The position numbers and the translations under genes are program-made. A DNA stretch of 64,000 bases from Candidatus Marinamargulisbacteria bacterium SCGC AG-410-N11 (lineage in GTDB: Bacteria; Margulisbacteria; Marinamargulisbacteria; GCA-2716485; AG-410-N11): assembly GCA_003265895.1 (NCBI GenBank), contig QFBS01000002.1, positions 60,282 to 124,281 on the forward strand, read 5' to 3'. The notes beneath the pieces were generated by a model. It did not search any database. It worked only from the letters and a program-made list of their open reading frames with translations, and had not been told where the DNA came from. Numbering within the stretch: the first letter of the stretch is position 1; each line of letters starts with the position of its first letter. This document shows positions 1 to 8,604 of the stretch, piece after piece.

Positions 1-1695
1 ATAGTAGGGTTATCATTCTTTATGGAAGGGTTAGAGATTGGTTTAATGCCTTTTGGCGAAATTATAGGATCCGTATTACCTAAAAAGTCTCCATTACCAG
101 GTATTTTATTATTTGCTTTGCTATTGGGTATTGGAGCTACATTTGCAGAACCCGCTATTGCCGTATTAAAGGCTGCGGGATCTTCGGTATCTCCAGATAA
201 AGCCCCGTTATTATATAGTTTACTAAATGATTTTTCCGGACAGTTAGTATTAATGGTTGGGCTAGGGGTTGGCATTGCTGTTATGCTTGGCGCCTTAAGA
301 TTTATGTATGGATGGTCATTGAAAATGTTAATTATACCCATGGTTCTTTTGTTATCAGGATTAACAATTTATGCTCATTTTAATCCAGCAATAAGTGCAA
401 CAATTGGGCTTGCATGGGACTGTGGAGCCGTAACAACAGGTCCTGTTACTGTTCCATTAGTATTAGCCTTAGGAATAGGTATTTGTCGAATTGTTAGTAA
501 AGGTGATGATGGCGGTTCTGGTTTTGGAGTTGTAACATTAGCTTCTTTATTTCCCATTTTAGCCGTTTTAATTTTAAGTATTTATCATTTTCATGCTCAA
601 GATTATGTTGGACAACCAAACTACAAAGGAACTGCAGTTATTAGTAATATTTCAGAAAGCTATAAAGAATCGTCTCAAAATATAACGTTTGGGTTTACAC
701 AAACAGAATATGAAGAATATTTAAAATCTAAGAATTTGCCTAAGGATACAGAAAAAGAGTACACAGGAACAACATCAAGGCTAGAAGGTGGCAAAATAAT
801 TGTTGAAAATGTTAGTGCAATCTATTCCAAAAAGAGTAAAGATAATATTGATAAAAATTCATTGAAGCATTTAAACCCTGATACAAACGGTTTAGCAACT
901 TTAAAGGGCGCCGTATTAACAGCTGCAATAGCCATTATTCCGTTATCGTTATTTTTATTTATAACCTTAAGGTTCTTTTTACGAGAAAAAGTTCCTCATG
1001 CCGATGAAATTTCAATAGGAATTTTATTTGCTGTAGTAGGGATGGCTATATTTGTAATTGGAATTGAATTAGGTTTAACTCCTTTAGGCGAACAGTTAGG
1101 AAGTAACATTCCATCAACATTTACAACTATTTCACCGTGGGGGTTAGATGGCCATAAAATGGCATTAACATCAGATTCTGTTGGTAAAATAATAGCATGT
1201 GTATTTGCTTTCTTTTTAGGATTTGGAGCTACATTAGCTGAACCTGCACTTAATGCATTAGGCGCTACTGTAGAAAAGATTACTACAGGTGCCTTTAAAA
1301 AGAGCTTATTAATGAATACGGTAGCCAGTGGAGTTGGAATAGGAATTGCAACAGGAGTATTTAAAATTGCATATAATATTCCATTACAATACTTGTTAAT
1401 TCCACCTTATATAATTTTAATATTCTTAACAATTGCCTCTTCAGAAGATTTTGTGAACTTTGGTTGGGATAGTGCAGGGGTAACCACAGGACCAATAACC
1501 GTTCCCTTAGTATTAGCAATGGGCTTAGGCGTTGGAGCGAACGTGCCGGGTGTAATTGATGGGTTCGGAGTTTTATCATTAGCCTCAGTAGCACCAATTA
1601 TTTCCGTTTTAATTGTTGGGATAATTGTGAGACTAAAGTCGTCATCAAAAGGCAAAAAGCCAAAACCCAGTAATATCGAAGGGAGTCAGTCATGA
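1..1695 (+). CDS. DUF1538 family membrane protein, 5' end outside the window
   Basis: The reading frame is open from base 1, so the gene starts upstream; the first in-window ATG (22) is internal. Two homologous halves are visible. The start of the window (EGLEIGLMPFGE) matches the start of the second half at about base 1050 (GIELGLTPLGE), and each half ends with a similar stretch rich in Thr, Gly and Pro (VTTGPVTVPLVLALG at about 435-480, VTTGPITVPLVLAMG at about 1480-1520). Each half has several hydrophobic helices, with a soluble Lys/Glu-rich linker (about 600-890) between them. This is the architecture of DUF1538 proteins, putative inner-membrane transporters of unknown substrate. The gene overlaps the following PII-like gene by four bases (ATGA), so the two are probably translated together. 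Family assignment is from memory of the repeat pattern; substrate and transport direction are unknown. Confidence 0.75.
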   Translation: MVGLSFFMEGLEIGLMPFGEIIGSVLPKKSPLPGILLFALLLGIGATFAEPAIAVLKAAGSSVSPDKAPLLYSLLNDFSGQLVLMVGLGVGIAVMLGALRFMYGWSLKMLIIPMVLLLSGLTIYAHFNPAISATIGLAWDCGAVTTGPVTVPLVLALGIGICRIVSKGDDGGSGFGVVTLASLFPILAVLILSIYHFHAQDYVGQPNYKGTAVISNISESYKESSQNITFGFTQTEYEEYLKSKNLPKDTEKEYTGTTSRLEGGKIIVENVSAIYSKKSKDNIDKNSLKHLNPDTNGLATLKGAVLTAAIAIIPLSLFLFITLRFFLREKVPHADEISIGILFAVVGMAIFVIGIELGLTPLGEQLGSNIPSTFTTISPWGLDGHKMALTSDSVGKIIACVFAFFLGFGATLAEPALNALGATVEKITTGAFKKSLLMNTVASGVGIGIATGVFKIAYNIPLQYLLIPPYIILIFLTIASSEDFVNFGWDSAGVTTGPITVPLVLAMGLGVGANVPGVIDGFGVLSLASVAPIISVLIVGIIVRLKSSSKGKKPKPSNIEGSQS

Positions 1696-2795
1696 ATAGT
1701 ATCAATAATGGATATACTTTATTAAGAGTCATTATTAATAAAAGTGTATCCAATAAAATAATTACAGATGAAATAATTACTCTATGTGAAACCATTGTAA
1801 TGGTTAAAGCTAGAGGGACTTTAGTAAAAGACTCATGGTATCAACGGTACTTACCAACAATTAATCCAGAACAAGAAGTTGTTGAATTGATGGTTCCCAA
1901 TAAAAATATTAATCGAGTAACAGATATTATAATAGAAAAAGGTAAGTTAGATCGATATGGAAAAGGAGCAATTTATACTCATAGCTGTGAACAAACAATA
2001 AGTAAAGGCCCCTTAATAGAGTCTAGTAATAGCCAGCCATTAACCAATAAGAATATGATTAATGGGCTTACATCAATTTATTGCGTTGTTCAAAAAGGAA
2101 ATGCTGAAAAAATTGCTAGGGTAGCTTTAAATGAAGGGAGCCATGGCCCTATCATATCTTATGCATTAGGAAAAGGTATTCGAGATCGATTAGGATTAAT
2201 TAGAATTGCTATTAATCCTGAAAAAGAATTTATCTCAGTGGTAGTTGACGATTACATTGCCGATAAAATGTTTGATGCAATGATTACGGCAGGACACTTA
2301 AACGTTGCCGGAGCAGGCTTTATTTACATGATGCCTGTTGATCAAGGAATGATCAATATTAGAACCGTTCATAGAGCTGGCCACTCAACTGAAATGCTAG
2401 AACTGTTAATAAAGGAAATGGATAATTTAAAAGGTAGTAAACGGTGGCGACAAGTTGAAATTAGAACTGATGAATCAAAGTATGAAAATAGAGAATATTT
2501 ATTAGATTTAGTCAGATTAACATGCATAGCACCTAGAGGACAGGGAGAAGAACTTGTTAAAAAGTCGTTATCTAAAGGAGCTCCCGGCGCAAACATTTTT
2601 CATGGAGTTGAGTTAGGTAAAGAATTTTTAGAGTTTAAAAAGAGTAGTAAACATAATCTAGAAAAAGAAGTCATAGAAATGACAATTCAAAAAGATAAAG
2701 TAACAGATATTACTCAAGTAATGCAATCTGCAAGTGAACAAGATTTGCTTTTTTATACTCAAAATGTGCCAAAAGCATTCACATATTTAGGATAA
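1692..2795 (+). CDS. protein with three tandem PII-like modules
   Basis: The 367-residue soluble protein reads as three consecutive PII/GlnB-like ferredoxin folds. Module 1 is about residues 5-95 (strand-helix-strand with GKLDRYGKGAIYTHSCEQ near its end). Module 2 is about 115-220 (GHLNVAGAGFIYMMPVDQG is the PII-type G-x-G-x-I-Y ending). Module 3 is about 255-345, more diverged (RLTCIAPRGQGEELVKK). PII-like proteins are trimeric small-molecule sensors that bind nucleotides or metabolites and often control a neighbouring transporter. The ATGA overlap with the DUF1538 membrane gene fits such a pair. The uridylylated T-loop Tyr of classical GlnB cannot be confidently placed, so I would not call it glnB. 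The module count is by eye and the function is inferred from family and context. Confidence 0.65.
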   Translation: MNSINNGYTLLRVIINKSVSNKIITDEIITLCETIVMVKARGTLVKDSWYQRYLPTINPEQEVVELMVPNKNINRVTDIIIEKGKLDRYGKGAIYTHSCEQTISKGPLIESSNSQPLTNKNMINGLTSIYCVVQKGNAEKIARVALNEGSHGPIISYALGKGIRDRLGLIRIAINPEKEFISVVVDDYIADKMFDAMITAGHLNVAGAGFIYMMPVDQGMINIRTVHRAGHSTEMLELLIKEMDNLKGSKRWRQVEIRTDESKYENREYLLDLVRLTCIAPRGQGEELVKKSLSKGAPGANIFHGVELGKEFLEFKKSSKHNLEKEVIEMTIQKDKVTDITQVMQSASEQDLLFYTQNVPKAFTYLG

Positions 2796-2838
2796 AATTT
2801 GATATTATAATATTATCTATAATTTATAAGGAGTATAA

Positions 2839-3483
2839 ATGAAGTATGTAGCGATTATGTTTAGTTTAGTTCTATTTTTTTCCAGTCAAATAATATCGAA
2901 CAATAATATGTTATTTATTGAAACGAGCGAAGGTAATGCGGTTACTTTAAATTGGCAGGTAACGAATTTAAAAACAAAACAAATTCAATATACGCTAAAC
3001 AACAGGCCTGAAAAGATAACCATGATTGGTAAAGGTGCGAGTGATTCTTGGTCTAAAGAGTCTAAAACCGAAAATATAACATTAACTAGAAAAGGCAATA
3101 TTGTATTAGCGGAAGGAATTAGAGACGGTAAAAAGATAGACAAAGAGATTAAAATTAGTGACCTAGATTGGATGGCTTCCCCAGGTTTTTATTTAAAAGA
3201 CTTTATTATATCCAAAGAGCAAAAAAAATATATATGGCTAATTAATACAGATAGCTTAAAAGCATCTAAAATGGTAGTTACCAAAGTTGATGAATATGAG
3301 CGAGCGTTTAATGAAAAACAAGAGAAAGTTATTGTCGTTGAAATGAAGCCAGTCGGATTGAAAGGATTACTTTGGAAAGCAAGTTATCATTTTATTTCAG
3401 ATGGAACTTACATCTATTATAAAGGATTAAAAGGGCCACCTGGAACACCAGAATTTGTTATTAAACGGATGCAGGCGCAATAA
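2839..3483 (+). CDS. exported protein of unknown function
   Basis: 214 residues, good ribosome site (AAGGAG, 7 bases before ATG). The N-terminus has a short basic start and a hydrophobic run (MKYVAIMFSLVLFFSSQII) typical of a signal peptide. The rest is beta-rich with no further membrane segment. The C-terminal part (WKASYHFISDGTYIYYKGLKGPPGTP) looks like a periplasmic beta-sheet domain of the DUF3108/DUF6134 kind, but I cannot assign it firmly. It lies 43 bases after the PII-like gene in the same direction and may be cotranscribed with the DUF1538/PII pair. No catalytic motif seen. Confidence 0.6.
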   Translation: MKYVAIMFSLVLFFSSQIISNNNMLFIETSEGNAVTLNWQVTNLKTKQIQYTLNNRPEKITMIGKGASDSWSKESKTENITLTRKGNIVLAEGIRDGKKIDKEIKISDLDWMASPGFYLKDFIISKEQKKYIWLINTDSLKASKMVVTKVDEYERAFNEKQEKVIVVEMKPVGLKGLLWKASYHFISDGTYIYYKGLKGPPGTPEFVIKRMQAQ

Positions 3484-3490
3484 TATCAAT

Positions 3491-3520
3491 TTTTAAAGTT
3501 ACAAATTTTAAAGTTACAAA
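3491..3520. repeat. 15-bp tandem duplication
   Basis: TTTTAAAGTTACAAA occurs twice head to tail with no spacer. It lies just after the exported-protein stop codon, and is followed by the palindrome ACTTTTAAAAGT (3526-3537). It may be only replication slippage in AT-rich DNA. Confidence 0.85.
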
Positions 3521-3576
3521 AAAACACTTTTAAAAGTAGTTTTAGTAATCTCTGTGTATTTTTAAGACTTAATAAA

Positions 3577-3594
3577 CCTTCAAGATTTTGAAGG
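3577..3594 (+). terminator. possible weak terminator hairpin
   Basis: CCTTCAA-GATT-TTGAAGG is a perfect 7-base stem with a 4-base loop, followed by a T-rich but interrupted stretch (agtgttattgtttta). It is well placed to end the DUF1538/PII/exported-protein transcript before the long IQ gene. The broken U-run makes it a weak candidate. Confidence 0.4.
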
Positions 3595-3644
3595 AGTGTT
3601 ATTGTTTTATTAAGTTTGCATGAGTTTAATGTTAAATTAAACTG

Positions 3645-3673
3645 TTTTCAAATTGTAAAATACTTGCTATATT
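3645..3673 (+). promoter_or_regulatory. probable promoter of the IQ-motif gene
   Basis: An extended -10 (TGC-TATATT, hexamer 3668-3673) lies 17 bases after TTTTCA (3645-3650), a poor -35. It is the best sigma-70-like site in the 297-base gap before the ATG at 3781. Confidence 0.4.
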
Positions 3674-3729
3674 ATCCCATAACTAAAATAGGGGAAACAT
3701 ATTTTATCATTTAATGAAAACATGAATTA

Positions 3730-3746
3730 CGAATGATATTCATTCG
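3730..3746. promoter_or_regulatory. 17-bp perfect palindrome in the leader of the IQ-motif gene
   Basis: CGAATGA-TAT-TCATTCG has two 7-base arms around a 3-base centre. It lies between the proposed promoter and the ribosome site (AGGAGA near 3769) of the 3781 gene, so it could be an operator or a leader hairpin. Its core AATGATATTCATT resembles the core of Fur boxes (AATGATAATCATT) at 12 of 13 positions, but the outer bases do not match. Confidence 0.55.
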
Positions 3747-3780
3747 ATTTAAAATTCTATAAAATAATAGGAGAAAATAC

Positions 3781-6700
3781 ATGAAAAAATTTACTGCAAT
3801 CCCTAATGAAAAAGTAATTGGCTTATCTGAAACTAAAACAAAATTAATAAAGCCAGTAACCGAAAATCTTAGTTCACTAAGTATTCCAATAGGAACTGGA
3901 GAAAACACGATAGCAGGTATTTTAAGTCCTGAAGTAAATCAAGAGTCAAAGCAATCAAAAGTAAAATCAAATAGAAAACCTAAAGAATTTAATAAAAAAG
4001 TAGCGTATCTAGGTAACCCCAAAGATACTGTAGGACTTCGCTTATTTGAAATCTTAACATCTCGTCAAGATTGGATAACAGATCAAGAAACGTTCAATTT
4101 TAATAATAAGACTTTATATTTTCAAAATAAGATTTTCAACAAGCAAGTAAATATAACCTGTGGAATAGGTTTTACTTTTAAGAAAGAAACTGAAGAGACC
4201 AAACAAAGAAAAAAAGACGCTCGTAATCAAATAATTGCAGAGTATTTACAAGATATTAAGGATGGTTGGAGCAACTTATTAGACGACAAAAAGAACATAA
4301 GACCAGATAACTTTATGACTTTATGGGAAATTACTAGTGAATTAGAAACAGAACTATTATCCATGGAGAGTTCAGAAGAGACTAAGAGTTCCGGATATTC
4401 TAATTCTTTGAAAGATAAATTATTAGGAGCCCTTCAAGATATAGATGCTGAAAGCTTTTTGATTTTAATGGACAACCCTTCATTTATAGATATCATTAAT
4501 ACGTTTCGTACAGAGTTTTTTGATTTAAAGATAGTGGATGCAATTTTTAAAGTAGACGAAAGTAAAAGAAAACAAATATTAAGAAATAGTATTAATTTAA
4601 CAACATATTTAAATGACATTTCAGGTCGAAAGCAGCTAGCAAGCAAAAATTTTGCTGAAAAATACAAAGAATGGTCTATTCAACAGATAACAACTATTAT
4701 TGATAATACAAAAGATGTGAAAACTGTATATACTGGATTAATCAAATTAAAAGAGTCAATAAAAAATTATAAAGCGTCAATAAAACCAATTATAGATCAA
4801 TATATTCAAAGTTTAAGTTACCAACAATTAAATAAACTTTTAGTTTTGGCGCAAAATAAAGATGTTTTGAAAGAAACGATTTATTCGAAAGCGATATCTT
4901 CAATATTAATATCAGATAATGATCAAGAAATTACTGAAAGAGTAACGTTTTTTTCTAGTTTGCAAAGTCCAAAAGTAATAGATAAAATTGCTAAAAAGCT
5001 ATTAGATAGCTCAAATAAAAATATCGAGGATATTGAGACGTTAAAAGATCAGATCACTCAAACTAAAAAAGAGAGCAATCTAATAATCAATAAGAAATCA
5101 GACCTATATCTTAAAGAATTAGAGTTAAATCAATCTATAGATAGTTTAAAACTTTCAATATTTAATTTAAAAAGAAAATTAAAAAATATAGCGTCTACTG
5201 AACAAGATACAGTTAAAACAGAAATACAAAATGTAAACGATAGTTTAATAAAATTAAATAGTGAGTTATCCTCTGTAAAGGAACAACAGCAAACAAACAA
5301 CAAAATACTAACTGAAACTGATGATAAATTAAAACAATTAAATCAAGATTTAGAAAGCACAAAAAGACGCACCAATTTGTTTGATAGAAACAGAACAACT
5401 ATCTTAAATAACTTATCAGTAAAAACTGATATAAAATCTGTGAAAGAGTTTACTAAAGAAATATTAGATATCGTTGATATACTTGTTAAAAATATTAAGT
5501 TTAATGCTGTCGCTAATAGTGGACAACAAAATTATATGAAAATGCAAGAATCTTTCGATGAAACTATAAAGGGTTATGAAAGACAAATACAAGAAAGCAC
5601 TGAAGAATTAGAGAATAAAAGCAAAAGACTTCAGGAATTAGAAACTAAAATCGAAGAAGCTTTTAAAAGAAAAGAAAAAGTACAAACAGACAAACGAGAA
5701 ATGCAAGCTTATTTAAATGGGTCTGCAGAGGGAAGCATTTCTAGTATTACATCAAAAATTCAAGAATTGAATGAACAAAAAGTGAAGATGGAAAATTTAA
5801 AAGAAAAACATATGATAAGTGAAGGGTCCCATTATAATCGAAAGAACAAGAATGAGTTTTCTATTGTTACAAATAATAAACCTCTAACAAAGTATACTTT
5901 ACATAATGCTATATTAGATGGACAGTCAAGGATAGAAGTAAGTGATTATCTGAATTTGTTTAATGTTATAGTGGAGTTATATAAATATAAACAGGATAAA
6001 GATAAACAGTTTGATAAAACAATGTTTAGACTAATATTAAAACGAAAATTTAGCAGTGAGGCTGTTGAACAAATTATTTTAGGAAAGTTAAAGAATTCAG
6101 AATTAATCAATTTACAAGATATAATTAAACTACAATTAGCAAAACATAAAGGTAAATTACAAGAACATAAAATAGAGTGGTTTAGAAATAACAGAAATAA
6201 CAGAAATTTATTTGAAATATTAACAAGTTTTTCAAAGCTTTCAGACTTAAATCTAAATTCTCTTTTAGAAAAAATAGCAGACAGTATTTTACAGAATCAT
6301 TCTCTAAATAGTGTGAAAAGTGATTTAAAGGATACTATTGTAGATTTATTGAAAGAACATAAAAAGTTTCAAGAGATTTTTTCTGTAATAACTATTCAAT
6401 CAGCTAGGCGAAAGTTTATAGCTTTGCAAAAAAGAAGACTAAAACAGCAACAAATATCTTCAGCGATAAAAATACAAACTGCAATACGAGGATTTAAAGC
6501 TATTAATAGGGTAAGACAAATAAGAACAGTAAATCGATCAGCACTAGCGATTCAACAACTATATCGAAATTCAAACGCAAGACAAATATTAACAAGGTTA
6601 AAAGAAGAAAGGCGAATAGGAGGATCAGCAACTAAAATTCAAAACATGGTTCGTGGACGAAATGCTAGACAAAAGTTGAGACAATTAAGATCAGCACTAA

Positions 6701-7506
6701 AGGTTCAACAATTATATCGACGGTTAAAAGCAAGTCAGGAATTAATGAGATTAAGGGACGACAAGCAAACAAAATCAGCTATTCAGATCCAAAGTATAGC
6801 TCGTATGTATGCAGAAAAACAAATATTTAGAGCTAAACAAGAATCAACAAGATTAAGAGAAGAAAGTCTAAGAGAATCTGCAACCAAGATCCAAAGTATA
6901 GCTCGTATGTATGCAGAAAAACAAATATATAGAGCTAAACAAGAATCAACAAGATTAAGAGAAGAACAAAAAAACGCTGAAGTTAATCAAGCTATTCGTG
7001 GATTTACGGCAAACAGTAGAGAAGCATTATCTAATATGAATGCCAGTGCAGGAGAAAAATTATCTGTATCAGGTCAAACTATTGCTGAAGTAGAAAGACT
7101 ATCACAAGAGAGATTAATATCTGATGAAGCAAATGTTCATTTAACGTCTGCGTTAAACAACGTATCTTCAGCTTCAAAAGCAAATACAACGGACGATTCC
7201 TCGTTGTTAAGGTCAGAGGAAATTTTAGTAGATATGATAGGTCAAAAGCAATCCTCAAAAGCAATTTCTTTAAAACGGCGTGCAACAATGGCAACAGTAG
7301 GCGATACCCGTAAAGAAAAAGAGTCGAATGAGCAAGTAATAGCAAAAGCAAAGGCCGCCTTGGCGCAAGAAAACGAAGTTGAAGGTAACGGTTCAGCAAA
7401 GACTTCAAGGTTACTCATGCTATTAAGTGATAATGATAATGAAAATGGTAGTGATAGTGATACTAGTGATAGTGATGAAGATGCTTTTGGGATGCCTTTA
7501 TTATAG
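3781..7506 (+). CDS. 1241-residue coiled-coil protein with an IQ-motif array
   Basis: Start supported by AGGAGA 7 bases before ATG. There is no signal peptide or membrane segment. Residues about 1-400 are an unassigned, mostly helical region. Residues about 400-690 are a long Lys/Glu/Gln-rich coiled coil. Residues about 870-1075 contain seven or eight IQ-type units: IQSARRKFIALQK, IQTAIRGFKAI, IQQLYRNSNAR, IQNMVRGRNAR, VQQLYRRLKAS, IQSIARMYAEK twice, and a diverged AIRGFTANSR. The IQ motif (IQxxxRGxxxR) is the eukaryotic calmodulin/light-chain binding helix seen in myosins and ASPM. The tail is low-complexity and acidic (SDSDTSDSDED). IQ arrays are uncommon in bacteria and suggest contact with a eukaryotic calmodulin-like partner or a structural helix rod; that role is inference. 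It stands alone with its own leader, upstream of the secretion operon. Confidence 0.75.
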   Translation: MKKFTAIPNEKVIGLSETKTKLIKPVTENLSSLSIPIGTGENTIAGILSPEVNQESKQSKVKSNRKPKEFNKKVAYLGNPKDTVGLRLFEILTSRQDWITDQETFNFNNKTLYFQNKIFNKQVNITCGIGFTFKKETEETKQRKKDARNQIIAEYLQDIKDGWSNLLDDKKNIRPDNFMTLWEITSELETELLSMESSEETKSSGYSNSLKDKLLGALQDIDAESFLILMDNPSFIDIINTFRTEFFDLKIVDAIFKVDESKRKQILRNSINLTTYLNDISGRKQLASKNFAEKYKEWSIQQITTIIDNTKDVKTVYTGLIKLKESIKNYKASIKPIIDQYIQSLSYQQLNKLLVLAQNKDVLKETIYSKAISSILISDNDQEITERVTFFSSLQSPKVIDKIAKKLLDSSNKNIEDIETLKDQITQTKKESNLIINKKSDLYLKELELNQSIDSLKLSIFNLKRKLKNIASTEQDTVKTEIQNVNDSLIKLNSELSSVKEQQQTNNKILTETDDKLKQLNQDLESTKRRTNLFDRNRTTILNNLSVKTDIKSVKEFTKEILDIVDILVKNIKFNAVANSGQQNYMKMQESFDETIKGYERQIQESTEELENKSKRLQELETKIEEAFKRKEKVQTDKREMQAYLNGSAEGSISSITSKIQELNEQKVKMENLKEKHMISEGSHYNRKNKNEFSIVTNNKPLTKYTLHNAILDGQSRIEVSDYLNLFNVIVELYKYKQDKDKQFDKTMFRLILKRKFSSEAVEQIILGKLKNSELINLQDIIKLQLAKHKGKLQEHKIEWFRNNRNNRNLFEILTSFSKLSDLNLNSLLEKIADSILQNHSLNSVKSDLKDTIVDLLKEHKKFQEIFSVITIQSARRKFIALQKRRLKQQQISSAIKIQTAIRGFKAINRVRQIRTVNRSALAIQQLYRNSNARQILTRLKEERRIGGSATKIQNMVRGRNARQKLRQLRSALKVQQLYRRLKASQELMRLRDDKQTKSAIQIQSIARMYAEKQIFRAKQESTRLREESLRESATKIQSIARMYAEKQIYRAKQESTRLREEQKNAEVNQAIRGFTANSREALSNMNASAGEKLSVSGQTIAEVERLSQERLISDEANVHLTSALNNVSSASKANTTDDSSLLRSEEILVDMIGQKQSSKAISLKRRATMATVGDTRKEKESNEQVIAKAKAALAQENEVEGNGSAKTSRLLMLLSDNDNENGSDSDTSDSDEDAFGMPLL
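6785..6966 (+). repeat. 102-bp period duplication within the IQ array
   Basis: Bases 6785-6864 and 6887-6966 are identical over 80 bases except one substitution (atttag versus atatag). The period is 102 bases, or 34 codons, covering one IQ unit plus its Arg/Glu-rich spacer. Near identity at DNA level means the duplication is recent or kept homogeneous, so unit number may vary between strains. Confidence 0.9.
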
Positions 7507-7630
7507 TTTTTCTGGATTTAGTATGATAAAAAAGGGCAATAAAAATATATCAAGAAAAATAAATGTTTTAAAAATACAAAAGATGGGAATAACTAAATTA
7601 GATAAATAGTAAACTTTTGGGGGGATTATT

Positions 7631-8584
7631 ATTTTTAGAAAGTTAAAACAATTATTTACAAATAATATTGGTAATATTCAGCAAACAATTTCAGCTGTAA
7701 TTGCATTAATTGCAATTACAGGTTTAATTGCAGTCGAAGTAGAAACCAGTTTGCAAGATAAAAAAAGGCAAGTTCATGTAGACAGTGCTGTAAGTATCGC
7801 TAAAGCAGTTGAGAAAAGAATGGTCGACAACTTTTCGGAGTTGTTTGAAACTGAATTTGAAAGTATCGGACAAGTAATTGAAGAAGGTGTTTATTTACAT
7901 AACTTTTGGGATATTGGTTATGATGATGACGAAGTAAATACATTATATTCATTAATGTATGATGAATTTGTAATGAGTAAAGGTGATCCATCTCAATTAA
8001 ATAAGAGTTATATAAAGATGAACGATTATCATCAATTTGCTAGTATGTTAAAAATTGAAATAGATTGGCAAGATACGGGCTATTTTGGCAGTCGAAATGG
8101 AATCCCATTTCCAATTTTAGAAGTAACGGGCATTAATTATAAAGTTAATTTAGTTGGTTCAAACGATAAATTTGGTGGGTTTACAACACTAGACTCCGTT
8201 AGGAAATGGTCTATGGTAAATTTAGATTTTAAAGGGTTATTAGATGAATCTAAAGTGCCTGAGTCAGATAAACATCAAATTTATTATATTAAAATGTTTA
8301 AGCCCGAGGTGACCCAAGATATTTGGGGTGAGGTAATTATAGATTTTGATATGGATGTTAATGCACCTGAATTTACTAAAATAAAAGATAAGGTAGGGAT
8401 TTCTGGATTAACTGTAAAGTTAAGTGATAGCGACAGTAATATGGAAATAAAAACAGCCTACGAGCTAGATCCAAAAAGACATGTGATAATTCCCGAAGAT
8501 TTGCAAGCTCCTCAAGGTAAGCGAGTCTGGGGGATTGATATGTATGAAGAAACAAAAAATTTATTAACAACAGACCTACAATAG
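7631..8584 (+). CDS. pilin/pseudopilin-like protein A, apparently with an ATT start
   Basis: The frame is open from the TAA at 7610, but holds no ATG, GTG or CTG before a TTG at 7751, which would cut off the whole N-terminal helix. The frame before that reads three ATT codons (7625, 7628, 7631) right after six G bases (7619-7624), and ATT 7631 sits at normal Shine-Dalgarno spacing. Translated from there (317 residues) the N-terminus is a short basic leader ending NNIG, then a hydrophobic helix (ISAVIALIAITGLIAVEVE), matching the design of the next gene. The two proteins share further landmarks (GDPSQ, YIKM, VIIPEDL/VIVPQDL), so they are paralogs. The Glu at mature position 5 of normal type IV pilins is absent. 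Likely an exported pilus or pseudopilus subunit of the adjoining system. Start codon choice is inference. Confidence 0.6.
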   Translation: MFRKLKQLFTNNIGNIQQTISAVIALIAITGLIAVEVETSLQDKKRQVHVDSAVSIAKAVEKRMVDNFSELFETEFESIGQVIEEGVYLHNFWDIGYDDDEVNTLYSLMYDEFVMSKGDPSQLNKSYIKMNDYHQFASMLKIEIDWQDTGYFGSRNGIPFPILEVTGINYKVNLVGSNDKFGGFTTLDSVRKWSMVNLDFKGLLDESKVPESDKHQIYYIKMFKPEVTQDIWGEVIIDFDMDVNAPEFTKIKDKVGISGLTVKLSDSDSNMEIKTAYELDPKRHVIIPEDLQAPQGKRVWGIDMYEETKNLLTTDLQ

Positions 8585-8604
8585 GGTAATAAAGGAGGGA
8601 AATA

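Noticed and set aside
1692..2795. glnB/glnK
   Set aside because: Three modules and an unclear T-loop Tyr are unlike classical GlnB, and there is no ammonium transporter next to it.
7427..7609. 60-residue frame overlapping the end of the IQ gene
   Set aside because: It is the acidic-tail repeats read in another frame, has no ribosome site and a very biased composition.
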